Source: CBFHSF01 sp965661055 | GTDB taxonomy: Bacteria; Bacteroidota; Bacteroidia; Flavobacteriales; Schleiferiaceae | Assembly: GCA_965661055.1 (NCBI GenBank) | Contig: CBFICS010000009.1 | Location: 13,752 to 77,751, forward strand | Direction: 5' to 3' | Length of the DNA: 64,000 nucleotides | In this document: positions 8,256 through 16,317 of the stretch, one piece after another | Layout: each line of letters opens with the position of its first letter | How positions within the stretch are numbered: the first letter of the stretch is position 1 | Program-made: the position numbers and the translations under genes | The notes under the pieces: model-generated | Databases searched by the model: none | Told to the model about the DNA's origin: nothing | What the model saw: only the letters and a program-made list of their open reading frames with translations

Positions 8256-10214
8256 ATGAAAAAAATTACCAATCTGGTTCTGTTTACTCTTGCTAGTGGA
8301 GCAATGATGGCTCAAAGCCTACCTAAACTGGAGCCTACTCCAATGAAAGGTGATCACGGCGTTAGTAGACATGTGAACCAAACAACTGCTTCTAAGCAAG
8401 CAGGTACAACTTACTGGTCAGAAGACTTTGGCTCTGGAATTCCTGCGGGATGGACAAACCAAGTTCTAGACGCAACTGGAAACGTTAACACAGCCGCAGG
8501 AGCGGAATGGGAATACAGAGGCCCATCTACAACTCCTGACGTATCTGAAGGTTCAAGAGGTGGTTACGCTTCTGCTGGAGATCCTATTGTTTCTACCACA
8601 GCTGCTAACGGTTTCGTTATATTCGATTCAGATTTCCTAGATACCGATGGTACTGCCGGTGCATTTGGTACAGGTGTTGCTCCAACTCCTCACACAGGAG
8701 TTTTGACAACTGATACTATTGACTTAACGGCAGCTGCAGGAAATCAAATTGAATTATTGTTCACTTCTTATGCTCGTAAATTTACAGCTGACTTTGAAAT
8801 CACTTTCTCTGCTGATGGTGGTTTAACCTGGACAGATACTGTAAATGTTTACGAAAATTTAGGGGTAAACTCTTCAACTGCAAATGATAGCCGTGTCCGC
8901 TACAAGCTTCCAGCTTCTTTAGCTGGGTCGCAGTACGCAATGATTCGTTTCCTTATGGGAGGATCTGATGCCTTCTATTTTTGGATGATGGACGACCTGT
9001 CTATTGAAGACCTTCCTAGCCACATTGTTAACTGGACAGTTTATAACGGTGCTCCAGCTCACGATTGGATTTCTAACGGAGACGGAGGTGAGCCAAAGTA
9101 TGGAATCACTACCTTAAAACAAGTACGTCCAGTTGGATTTGACTCTAACGTGCATAACTACGGAGCGGCGGCTCAAACTAACTGTAAGTTAGAAGTTGAA
9201 GTATGGAATGGAACAACCTTACTTACCACTCTTTCTTCAAACACTGTGGCTACTTTGGCGACTGGTGATACATTAACTTACAACGACTTAGTTACCTCAA
9301 CTGATTTCACTGCATCAGCAGAAGGAACTCATACCATCGTATATAAGTTTTCTTCTGACTCTATCAACGGAGTAAATTACCCATATGTAACTGATACATT
9401 TACATACTATGTAACTGATTCATTAATGTCTCAAGACTTTAATGTATTCTCTAACTCTATCGGTACAGATATGAGTGGAATTCAAGCGGTAGCTTCTAAA
9501 TTCCAATTAGAAAATGATGAGCGTCTATTCTCTGTAGACCTTAGATTATCTACTGTTTCTCAAGCAGGTGGTTTCATAGAAATCGAAGTATATGACACAG
9601 CTGGATTTGATTATTCTGCTGCTACACCAGGAACTAACTTAGCGTATGGTTCTTACACCTTAACTTCAGGTGATCCTGGAACTACAATTAATATTCCTGT
9701 CGCTGATGCAAACAACGGTATTCCTTACTTAACAACTGGAGCTTATTTCATCGTAGTTAGAATGTCAAATGCTAACGGAGAAGTTCGTATCGCTAACGAT
9801 GCTACTTTCCCACAAACAGGTGACAACTCACTAATGTACATTGGTGGAGCACAATGGTACTCTGGATTTAACAACTCAACTACATTAGAATCTCCACACA
9901 TCCGTGCGATTTTCTGTCCTGCAGCTTCTGCAGCAATGTGTATGCAAGTTGGAATCGAGGAAGAAACTGCTTTAACTGGCGTTTCTGCTTACCCTAACCC
10001 TACTAACGGTTTTGTAAATGTTAGCTTTGCTGAGCAAGGTTCTTACGACATGAGCATCATCAACATGGTAGGTCAAACAGTTATCTCTAACTCAGTTAAA
10101 GCAACTGCTGGATCTGTAGAAAGAGTAGACCTTACTTCTTTAACTCCAGGTGTTTACTTCTTAAACATCAAGTCAGGAGAAAAAGTAGGTACTTACAAAC
10201 TGACTGTACAATAA
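8256..10214 (+). CDS. Secreted T9SS cargo protein with choice-of-anchor-like domain and type A sorting tail
   Basis: 652 residues. A Sec signal peptide ends near MMAQ (residue 20). The segment YWSEDFGSGIPAGWTNQ at about 53-69 is the typical beginning of choice-of-anchor J / MAM-like beta-sandwich modules, and the aromatic/acidic beta-rich sequence continues to about residue 250. The last about 75 residues form a type A sorting domain: AYPNPTNGFVNV, then IINMVGQTV, LTSLTPGVYFLNI and a Lys-containing tail ending KLTVQ. The protein is therefore expected to cross the outer membrane by the type IX system. Substrate or adhesive role unknown. It is a monocistron with its own promoter element and terminator, and its codon use looks highly biased (GGA, ACT, TCT). 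Confidence 0.93.
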   Translation: MKKITNLVLFTLASGAMMAQSLPKLEPTPMKGDHGVSRHVNQTTASKQAGTTYWSEDFGSGIPAGWTNQVLDATGNVNTAAGAEWEYRGPSTTPDVSEGSRGGYASAGDPIVSTTAANGFVIFDSDFLDTDGTAGAFGTGVAPTPHTGVLTTDTIDLTAAAGNQIELLFTSYARKFTADFEITFSADGGLTWTDTVNVYENLGVNSSTANDSRVRYKLPASLAGSQYAMIRFLMGGSDAFYFWMMDDLSIEDLPSHIVNWTVYNGAPAHDWISNGDGGEPKYGITTLKQVRPVGFDSNVHNYGAAAQTNCKLEVEVWNGTTLLTTLSSNTVATLATGDTLTYNDLVTSTDFTASAEGTHTIVYKFSSDSINGVNYPYVTDTFTYYVTDSLMSQDFNVFSNSIGTDMSGIQAVASKFQLENDERLFSVDLRLSTVSQAGGFIEIEVYDTAGFDYSAATPGTNLAYGSYTLTSGDPGTTINIPVADANNGIPYLTTGAYFIVVRMSNANGEVRIANDATFPQTGDNSLMYIGGAQWYSGFNNSTTLESPHIRAIFCPAASAAMCMQVGIEEETALTGVSAYPNPTNGFVNVSFAEQGSYDMSIINMVGQTVISNSVKATAGSVERVDLTSLTPGVYFLNIKSGEKVGTYKLTVQ

Positions 10215-10237
10215 GATTTAAATCTTATGAATCATAT

Positions 10238-10275
10238 AAAGTCCCCTCTCCAAATGGAGAGGGGACTTTTTTTTT
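10238..10275 (+). terminator. Strong intrinsic terminator
   Basis: A 12-bp perfect GC-rich stem (10241-10252 with 10255-10266) is extended by A-T pairs and followed by nine T residues. It terminates the T9SS cargo gene. Confidence 0.92.
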
Positions 10276-10304
10276 ACAACCACCCAACCTTTATAAAAAC
10301 AATA

Positions 10305-10425
10305 GCGTGAATAGAGTAAGGGGAATAAATTCCCATATTTAACAGACACTTTTTCGTAAAACTCGCTATAAGCAATACTCTATTCAACTCAAAAAAAGTC
10401 CTCGCATTTGCGGGGCTTTTTTATT
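10305..10425 (+). ncRNA. Candidate structured small RNA with its own terminator
   Basis: Between two strong terminators lies about 110 bases with no open frame but evident pairing. TGAATAGAGTA at 10308-10318 is the exact reverse complement of TACTCTATTCA at 10376-10386, giving an 11-bp closing stem. Inside it is a 6-bp hairpin (10321-10326 with 10329-10334). A second hairpin plus T run follows at 10391-10422. A terminator that cannot belong to the upstream gene, already terminated at 10275, implies a separate transcript. The long closing stem around a mostly unpaired interior is reminiscent of 6S-type RNAs, including the described 6S-Flavo class, but this is inference. No clear TAnnTTTG is seen upstream, so the 5' end is a guess. 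Confidence 0.4.
10391..10422 (+). terminator. Intrinsic terminator of the candidate small RNA
   Basis: The stem CCTCGCA (10400-10406) pairs with TGCGGGG (10409-10415), is flanked by an A7 run upstream and followed by a T6 run. Confidence 0.75.
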
Positions 10426-10445
10426 TTAGTCTGTGGATAATGTTA

Positions 10446-10453
10446 TAATTTTG
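10446..10453 (+). promoter_or_regulatory. -7 promoter element of the glycosyltransferase/rsmG pair
   Basis: TAATTTTG is an exact TAnnTTTG match ending 19 bases before the ATG at 10473. Confidence 0.55.
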
Positions 10454-10472
10454 ACCAACCATTTTAACATCA

Positions 10473-11579
10473 ATGTCCACAAACCTTTACCTATACATTT
10501 GGCTAGGCGCTCTCGCCACTCAAATCATTTACTTCTTACTTTTTATCAAGGCATTGCTTAAAAAGGATAATGAAAAACAGGCACCTACTAGTCCCGTTTC
10601 TGTAATTATTTGTGGTCGAAATGAAAGCGAAAATTTTAAAAAGTTTTTGCCACTAATACTTGAACAAGAATATCCCAACTTTGAAGTAATTGCGGTAAAC
10701 GATCAGAGTTTTGACAATACCGATGAAGTATTAGAAGAGTTAGCAAATCAATATTCTCATTTAAAAATTGTAACGGTACCCGAAACAGACCAATTCTGGA
10801 ACGGAAAAAAGTACGCATTAACCCTTGGCATTAAAGCCGCAAAAAACCATCATCTACTTTTTACCGATGCAGATTGTAAACCATCATCCAATAAGTGGAT
10901 TGCAACCCTAGCCAATGAGTTTAATCAATCTGAAATAGTTCTAGGCTATGGCGGTTACCAAAGAAAAAATACACTTACCAATACACTAATCCAATGGGAA
11001 ACTCTCCAGACGGCCATTCATTATTTCTCTGCGGCTGCTTGGAAATATCCTTACATGGGGGTTGGTAGAAACTTAGGGTATACTAGTGATCTGTTTTATA
11101 AACACAAGGGTTTTGTGAAACACATGCACATTCCTTCCGGGGATGATGACCTTTTTATTCAAGATGCTGCTACAAAAAGAAATACATCATTCTCATTATC
11201 GGCAGATTCACAAACTCTAAGCGAACCTAAAGAAACCCTGTCAGAGTGGTTCCACCAAAAAAGACGCCACCTTTCTACCTCTAGATTTTATAAAAAGGGA
11301 CATAAGTTTCTACTTGGATTCTTTTTTGCAACCCTACTCCTTACCTACTTCGGATGGATTCCAGGCTTGTTCATTGAAGGATATTTTAATCTAATAATTC
11401 TGGCCCTTGTAGGCACTCGTTTTTTATTGGCAGGAGTTGTATATGCCTTTTACAATCATAAATTATCAAAGACAAAAGCCATCTGGGGTTTTCCTATCTT
11501 TGAATTTTCAATTTTGCTCGCTTCAATCACTCAGCAATTTTTTAATTTGATTTACGGCAAACCCAAAAAATGGAAATAA
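10473..11579 (+). CDS. Membrane glycosyltransferase, family 2
   Basis: 368 residues. It has one N-terminal membrane segment (about 5-28), a GT-A domain from about residue 40 (VSVIICGRNESENF; FTDADCKPSS carrying the DxD metal site near 130), and a QxxRW-like loop reading HQKRRHLST near 265. Three C-terminal membrane segments follow. This is the architecture of processive or lipid-linked GT2 enzymes in Bacteroidota. Its sugar donor and acceptor cannot be told from sequence. The 3' end overlaps rsmG by 10 bases, so the two are co-transcribed. Confidence 0.88.
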   Translation: MSTNLYLYIWLGALATQIIYFLLFIKALLKKDNEKQAPTSPVSVIICGRNESENFKKFLPLILEQEYPNFEVIAVNDQSFDNTDEVLEELANQYSHLKIVTVPETDQFWNGKKYALTLGIKAAKNHHLLFTDADCKPSSNKWIATLANEFNQSEIVLGYGGYQRKNTLTNTLIQWETLQTAIHYFSAAAWKYPYMGVGRNLGYTSDLFYKHKGFVKHMHIPSGDDDLFIQDAATKRNTSFSLSADSQTLSEPKETLSEWFHQKRRHLSTSRFYKKGHKFLLGFFFATLLLTYFGWIPGLFIEGYFNLIILALVGTRFLLAGVVYAFYNHKLSKTKAIWGFPIFEFSILLASITQQFFNLIYGKPKKWK

Positions 11580-12199
11580 TCAAAAAATACTTCCCGGATT
11601 TAACCCAATTGCAAACAAAGCAATTTGAGCAATTAGAAGAGCTTTACACTCTGTGGAATAGCCAAATCAATGTAATCTCTAGAAAAGACATTGAAGAGCT
11701 GTATACAAGGCACGTACTGCACTCTTTAGGAATTGGCAAGGTTATGCAGTTTAATCCTGGTGCAAGGATCTTAGATGTTGGTACAGGAGGTGGGTTTCCT
11801 GGGGTTCCCCTAGCTATTTTATTCCCAGAAACTGAATTTGTGTTATGCGATTCAATTGGTAAAAAAATCAAGGTGGTTAACGAGGTGGCACAGGCGTTAG
11901 GTTTAAAAAATCTAAAAGCGATTCACGGAAGGGCAGAATCCATTTCTGGGAAGTTTGACTTTGTGGTCTCTAGAGCGGTGACTGCCATGCCAAGGTTTGT
12001 TGAATGGATTAACAATAAAATTGAAAAAGAAAGTCGTCATAAACTGGAAAACGGCATTCTATATTTAAAAGGGGGTGATCTTTCAGAAGAACTTAGTTCG
12101 TTTGACTTTTATAGAATATACGATCTCACAGATTATTTTTCTGAGGACTTTTTTGAAACTAAAAGTGTGGTTTATCTCCCTGCAAGGGCAATTATTTGA
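11570..12199 (+). CDS. rsmG: 16S rRNA (guanine527-N7)-methyltransferase
   Basis: 209 residues, normal for RsmG (GidB), which methylates G527 of 16S rRNA using S-adenosylmethionine. The SAM motif ILDVGTGGGFPGVPLAI lies near residue 65, followed by the acidic strand end LCDSIGKKIKVV and the motif FVVSRAVTAMPRF near 126. The ATG lies inside the end of the glycosyltransferase gene. The 3' end overlaps the convergent mlaF-like gene by 8 bases, with no terminator between. Confidence 0.95.
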   Translation: MEIIKKYFPDLTQLQTKQFEQLEELYTLWNSQINVISRKDIEELYTRHVLHSLGIGKVMQFNPGARILDVGTGGGFPGVPLAILFPETEFVLCDSIGKKIKVVNEVAQALGLKNLKAIHGRAESISGKFDFVVSRAVTAMPRFVEWINNKIEKESRHKLENGILYLKGGDLSEELSSFDFYRIYDLTDYFSEDFFETKSVVYLPARAII

Positions 12200-12950
12200 T
12201 AAGAGCCTGTCTTACCTTTTTAAATAGGTTTGACTTAAACACGTAGTCAATAACATCTTCATTCTGAGAGGTAAGAACCTCATCATTACTACCTTCCCAA
12301 ACCTTAAAACCTTCTTTCATCAACACCACGTGATCACCTATTTCAAGTACGGAGTTCATATCGTGGGTATTGATTATGGTGGTAATGTTATACTCTACAG
12401 TGATCTCCCTAATAAGGTTATCAATAACTATACTAGTTTCTGGATCTAAACCCGAGTTTGGCTCATCACAAAAAAGGTATTTTGGATTCATTGATATAGC
12501 CCTAGCAATGGCGACTCTCTTTTGCATTCCACCAGAAATTTCTGCCGGATACAGTTTATTCGCATTGGTCAGGTTAACTCTTTCAAGACAAAAGTCAACT
12601 CTTTTTTTTCTCTCTGCCGGCGTAAGGTCAGAAAACATATTGAGCGGAAACAAAACATTCTCTTCAACCGTTTGTGAATCAAAAAGGGCACCTCCTTGAA
12701 ACACCATACCGATTTCTTGCCTCAAAGCCTTTCTTTGCTTTTTATCCATTTCATGCAAAGGTCGCCCGTCAAACAGAATAACACCATTATCAACCTCATG
12801 TAGACCAAGAATAGATTTTAAGAAAACCGTTTTTCCCGATCCTGATCTACCTATAATTAAATTGGCTTTTCCATCTTCAAAAACAACATCAATCCCCTTA
12901 AGTACTGATTTATCGCCAAATGCTTTTTGTATTCCCTTAACCTCAATCAT
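12192..12950 (-). CDS. MlaF-like ABC transporter ATPase (phospholipid transport)
   Basis: 252 residues with a complete ABC ATPase: Walker A IIGRSGSGKTVFLKS near 33, Q-loop MVFQGGALFDSQT, signature EISGGMQKRVAIARA near 143, and Walker B YLFCDEPNSGLDP near 165. The sequence matches the MlaF/Ttg2A branch, which powers the MCE lipid transporter that moves phospholipids between inner and outer membranes. The ATG overlaps the permease stop by one base (TAATG), a coupled pair. The MCE substrate-binding protein (MlaD-like) is not in the window. Confidence 0.92.
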   Translation of the reverse strand: MIEVKGIQKAFGDKSVLKGIDVVFEDGKANLIIGRSGSGKTVFLKSILGLHEVDNGVILFDGRPLHEMDKKQRKALRQEIGMVFQGGALFDSQTVEENVLFPLNMFSDLTPAERKKRVDFCLERVNLTNANKLYPAEISGGMQKRVAIARAISMNPKYLFCDEPNSGLDPETSIVIDNLIREITVEYNITTIINTHDMNSVLEIGDHVVLMKEGFKVWEGSNDEVLTSQNEDVIDYVFKSNLFKKVRQALIK

Positions 12951-13696
12951 TAGCTTAACAATATATCGGTTAACAAATAATTACACAAAATAATAGCAAC
13001 ACTACTATTCACTACCGCATCGGTAGATGACTTACCTACAGCAATGGCTCCCCCTTTAACAGTATATCCATAATAAGCAGAAATGGAAGCGATGATAAAT
13101 GCAAAAACCACCGTTTTCAACAAAGCATAAACAATGTAAAACGGTTTAAATCCCATTTGTAGCCCTAACTGAAAGTCAGAAGTCGTTACCATACCAGTTA
13201 AATCTCCTGCCAAATAACCACCTAAAAGTCCTAAAAACATAGATAAGGTTATTAATAGGGGGTTGAAAAGTAAACAAGCCACAATCTTAGGTAAGATTAA
13301 AAAACTAGAAGAATTAACCCCCATGACCTCTAGGGCATCAATTTGTTCAGTAACCCTCATGGTACCGATGGTAGAGGCAATGTTTGACCCCACCTTACCG
13401 GCGAGGATTAAACTTACCATAGTGGGAGAAAACTCCAGAATAATAGATTCTCGAGTAGCAATGGCAACGTAGTATTGAGGAATTAATGGATCATCTAGGT
13501 TTAACGCTGTCTGTATGGTAACCACCGCTCCAACAAACAATGAAATAATAGAAACAATACCAAGAGAATCTAGACCAAGCTGGTCAATTTCCTTCATCAG
13601 ACTTTTTCTATACTCGCCCCATTGTTCAGGTTTTTTAAAAACCCGCCCCAAAAGGATAAAATATTGGCCAATGCCATCTATCAATCGATAAATCAT
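12950..13696 (-). CDS. MlaE-like ABC transporter permease
   Basis: 248 residues, all-alpha membrane protein of the MlaE family (DUF140). The family stretch FSPTMVSLILAGKVGSNIAS and the following GTMRVTEQIDALEVMGVN lie around residues 85-125, with about five hydrophobic helices. It is the first gene of the pair with the ATPase above. The ATG is followed by an amphipathic N-terminus (IYRLIDGIGQYFILL), as in the family. It overlaps nothing upstream; 31 bases separate it from the divergent small lipoprotein start region. Confidence 0.93.
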   Translation of the reverse strand: MIYRLIDGIGQYFILLGRVFKKPEQWGEYRKSLMKEIDQLGLDSLGIVSIISLFVGAVVTIQTALNLDDPLIPQYYVAIATRESIILEFSPTMVSLILAGKVGSNIASTIGTMRVTEQIDALEVMGVNSSSFLILPKIVACLLFNPLLITLSMFLGLLGGYLAGDLTGMVTTSDFQLGLQMGFKPFYIVYALLKTVVFAFIIASISAYYGYTVKGGAIAVGKSSTDAVVNSSVAIILCNYLLTDILLS

Positions 13697-13712
13697 TTCG
13701 CTAAATTAAACT

Positions 13713-13720
13713 TAATTTTG
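13713..13720 (+). promoter_or_regulatory. -7 promoter element of the small lipoprotein/SprT-like pair
   Basis: TAATTTTG is an exact TAnnTTTG match. It lies only 7 bases before the first ATG (13728) and 25 bases before the second (13746), which favours the second as the translated start. Confidence 0.5.
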
Positions 13721-13745
13721 TACCATTATGAAGAAGATTTTGCGA

Positions 13746-13868
13746 ATGAAAAAATTATTCACCATATCCTTGTTTACACTTGTTTCTATCTCTTGTCTAA
13801 CAGGATGTAAAACAACCGATTGTGACTGTCCTTCATTTTCATCCAAAAAAACAATGGACATTGACTGA
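13746..13868 (+). CDS. Very small lipoprotein (about 40 residues)
   Basis: A short frame (ATG 13746, or in-frame ATG 13728) encodes MKKLFTISLFTLVSISC followed by LTGC and a short Cys/Lys-rich tail ending in MDID. It has a basic n-region, a hydrophobic core and a lipobox-like LTGC, so it is a plausible type II signal peptide with a mature part of only about 20 residues carrying three further Cys/Asp pairs (TTDCDCPS). An exact -7 promoter element lies at 13713-13720. Its last 8 bases overlap the proposed start of the SprT-like gene, so it may act partly as a coupling leader. No family is recognised; the signal peptide is what argues for it being real. Confidence 0.6.
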   Translation: MKKLFTISLFTLVSISCLTGCKTTDCDCPSFSSKKTMDID

Positions 13869-14460
13869 AGAATTATTAAAATGGATTCCTAGAGAAACTC
13901 TAGATATTTTAAAAGCCCAAACAAAAGACTTACCTCCTTTTAGGTTAAAAATATCGAAACCAAGAAAAACCAAATCAGGTGATTTTCGTTTTCCACATAA
14001 CGAAAAGTTACCCAGTATTTCGGTAAACTCAAATTTATCAAGTGGAGAGTTCTTACTCACATTAGTGCATGAATTAGCGCATTACATGGTATTTTTAGAA
14101 CATGGAAGATTGGCTTCTCCTCACGGAAAAGAATGGAAATTGACCTTCAGAAAGCTCTTTGCCCCTCATTTTTCATCAAGTATCTATACTGAAGAACAAC
14201 AAAAAGCCCTAGCTAAATACTTTTCTAACGTGAAGTCTAGCTCTTGTTACGACGTAAATTTAATGAAGTCATTAAAGGGTGAAAATACATCTGAAACCAT
14301 TGAAAACCTTGAGCTGAAGCAAAAATTCATGATCTCTAATGGCAAGATTTTAACCCTTGAAAAAAAGATGAGATCTCGCTATCGTTGCATTGAAGAAAAA
14401 ACTGGTAAAATTTATTCTGTGCATCCTCTTGCAGAGATTGTACCTTTGCCAAGAAATTAA
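13861..14460 (+). CDS. SprT-like zinc metalloprotease domain protein
   Basis: 199 residues from a TTG at 13861; an in-frame GTG at 13822 would add 13 residues. The TTG is preferred because it puts the start just before LLKWIPRETLDIL, where I expect family members to begin, and because it sits in the stop region of the small lipoprotein. The zinc motif HELAH (His70, Glu71, His74) is followed by a third His at about 88 in ASPHGKEWK, as in SprT-like domains. The C-terminus has a Cys pair but no full zinc ribbon. Substrates are unknown; eukaryotic relatives act on DNA-protein crosslinks, which need not apply here. Confidence 0.85.
   Translation: MTEELLKWIPRETLDILKAQTKDLPPFRLKISKPRKTKSGDFRFPHNEKLPSISVNSNLSSGEFLLTLVHELAHYMVFLEHGRLASPHGKEWKLTFRKLFAPHFSSSIYTEEQQKALAKYFSNVKSSSCYDVNLMKSLKGENTSETIENLELKQKFMISNGKILTLEKKMRSRYRCIEEKTGKIYSVHPLAEIVPLPRN
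14441..14448 (+). promoter_or_regulatory. -7 promoter element of purK-purE
   Basis: TACCTTTG, an exact TAnnTTTG match, lies inside the last codons of the SprT-like gene, 32 bases before the purK ATG. Confidence 0.45.
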
Positions 14461-14480
14461 ACATCGAAAAATCGTCTTTG

Positions 14481-15644
14481 ATGAAAAATATATTCTCAAA
14501 CAGGAACTTTACCTTAGGTATTTTAGGCGGCGGACAGCTTGGCAAAATGCTGTTAACCGAAACTAGAAAATACGACATCACTACTAAAGTATTAGATCCT
14601 TCTGCCGATGCTCCTGGTAGAATGGCTTCAAACCACTTTGAAGTGGGTGACTTAAAAGACTATGACACGGTAATGAACTTTGGCCGTGACGTAGATACCC
14701 TGACTATAGAAATTGAAGCCGTTAATGTAAACGCATTAGAAGACTTAGAAAAAAGTGGAGTTAAGGTATATCCTCAACCCTCTGTTTTAAGAATCATTCA
14801 AAACAAGGTGAGACAGAAGAAATTCTACGAAGAAAATCAAATTCCCACCTCTCCTTTTAAGGTTTTTGAAACTGCCAATGACCTAAAAAGAGCTTATTCT
14901 GAAGGGGCATTTGAATTGCCTTTTGTTTGGAAAGCCGCCGAAGGAGGTTACGATGGATTTGGGGTACACATCGTAAAAACCGAGGAAGATGTTGAAAAGT
15001 TAGGTGGAGGAGAGTGCTTAGTAGAGGAGCTGGTGCCCTTTGAAAAAGAACTCAGTGTAATTGTTGCAAGAACTCCTTCTGGAGATGTCCAAACTTACCC
15101 TGTAGTTGAAATGGAATTCCACCCTACGGCAAACCAAGTGGAATTTGTAATCTGCCCTTCTAATATTTCATCAAGCATAGAAGAAAAGGCACAAGAAATA
15201 GCTAAGAAAACTGCAGATGCATTTGGAATTGCAGGGTTAATGGCAGTGGAAATGTTCTTGACCCAAGAGGGTGATATTTTAGTAAATGAAGTGGCACCAA
15301 GAACACACAATTCAGGTCATTTGACGATTGAGTCGAATTATACTTCGCAATTTGAACAACACCTTCGCTCTGTCCTTGATTTACCGTTAGGAAGCACGAG
15401 AATAAAATGCCCGGCGGTAATGGCAAATGTTGTAGGAGCGGATGGTTTTACAGGAGATGTAGTCTATAAGGGTTATGATGATCTTTTGGGAATGGAAGGA
15501 GTAAATATTCACATTTACGGACAAAAAGAAACTCGTCCATTTAGAAAAATGGGACACGTAACAGTGGTTGGTCCTACGTTAGACGAAGCAAGAGAAATGG
15601 CGAAAATTGCCAAACAACATTTAATAGTAGAATCAAAACAATAA
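14481..15644 (+). CDS. purK: 5-(carboxyamino)imidazole ribonucleotide synthase
   Basis: 387 residues of the ATP-grasp family. It converts AIR, bicarbonate and ATP to N5-CAIR in purine synthesis. The N-terminal glycine-rich motif FTLGILGGGQLGKML and the ATP-grasp core (FVWKAAEGGYDGFGV near 150; NEVAPRTHNSGHLTIE near 265) are present. I start it at ATG 14481; a TTG directly before would add one residue. Three bases separate it from purE, so purK-purE form an operon. Confidence 0.97.
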   Translation: MKNIFSNRNFTLGILGGGQLGKMLLTETRKYDITTKVLDPSADAPGRMASNHFEVGDLKDYDTVMNFGRDVDTLTIEIEAVNVNALEDLEKSGVKVYPQPSVLRIIQNKVRQKKFYEENQIPTSPFKVFETANDLKRAYSEGAFELPFVWKAAEGGYDGFGVHIVKTEEDVEKLGGGECLVEELVPFEKELSVIVARTPSGDVQTYPVVEMEFHPTANQVEFVICPSNISSSIEEKAQEIAKKTADAFGIAGLMAVEMFLTQEGDILVNEVAPRTHNSGHLTIESNYTSQFEQHLRSVLDLPLGSTRIKCPAVMANVVGADGFTGDVVYKGYDDLLGMEGVNIHIYGQKETRPFRKMGHVTVVGPTLDEAREMAKIAKQHLIVESKQ

Positions 15645-15647
15645 GCT

Positions 15648-16127
15648 ATGATTGGTATAATAATGGGTAGCAAAAGCGACCTTCCAGTAATGCAAGCGGC
15701 CGCTGACTTTCTAAAAGATTTAGGTATTGCTTATGAGATAACTATAGTTTCGGCACACAGAACACCTGAAAGATTATTTGAGTACGCAACCAACGCACAC
15801 AAAAGAGGTGTACAAGTAATCATTGCAGGAGCTGGAGGCGCAGCTCACCTACCAGGAATGGTAGCAAGTATGAGTCCTTTACCGGTAATTGGTGTTCCCG
15901 TAAAATCTAGAAACTCTATAGATGGTTGGGACAGTGTTTTAAGCATTCTTCAGATGCCTGGTGGAGTGCCTGTGGCTACAGTAGCACTTGACGGAGCCTT
16001 AAATGCAGGAATACTTGCCGCCCAAATTATTGGTGCTTCAGATCAAAAGGTTATGAATAAAATAATTGAGTATAAAGAGGGGTTGAAGAAAAAGGTTTTA
16101 GACTCTGCGAAGGAAATTGAGAAATAA
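15648..16127 (+). CDS. purE: N5-carboxyaminoimidazole ribonucleotide mutase
   Basis: 159 residues, the class I PurE length. It converts N5-CAIR made by PurK to CAIR. Signature motifs: IIMGSKSDLPVMQAAADFL at the N-terminus, SAHRTPERL near residue 41, and the GAGGAAHLPGMVAS loop near 66. The pairing with purK confirms the bacterial two-step route. Confidence 0.97.
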   Translation: MIGIIMGSKSDLPVMQAAADFLKDLGIAYEITIVSAHRTPERLFEYATNAHKRGVQVIIAGAGGAAHLPGMVASMSPLPVIGVPVKSRNSIDGWDSVLSILQMPGGVPVATVALDGALNAGILAAQIIGASDQKVMNKIIEYKEGLKKKVLDSAKEIEK

Positions 16128-16265
16128 ACCAAGGTTTTTCCAAATACACTCGGTTACCACTCGACTATTAAAATTTTTTCATTTAATTTTATTAGGGGAG
16201 GAGGCTTGGAGGCCCCGGACTCAAATGGAAAAAATTGAATTATTGCTTTTAGAAAAACTTAAATA

Positions 16266-16296
16266 AAAAAGCCCTGAATATCCTTCAGGGCTTTTT
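16266..16296. terminator. Bidirectional intrinsic terminator
   Basis: The stem GCCCTGA (16271-16277) pairs with TCAGGGC (16285-16291), with A5 before and T5 after. It lies between the convergent purE and LytTR regulator genes. The 140 bases between the purE stop and this hairpin hold an unusual G+C-rich tract at about 16194-16220 and no convincing gene. Confidence 0.85.
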
Positions 16297-16317
16297 TATT
16301 AAAATAATCTTTTAATC

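Noticed and set aside
13622..13810. 62-codon frame across the mlaE start
   Set aside because: It is out of frame with the better supported small lipoprotein and overlaps the mlaE coding region on the opposite strand.
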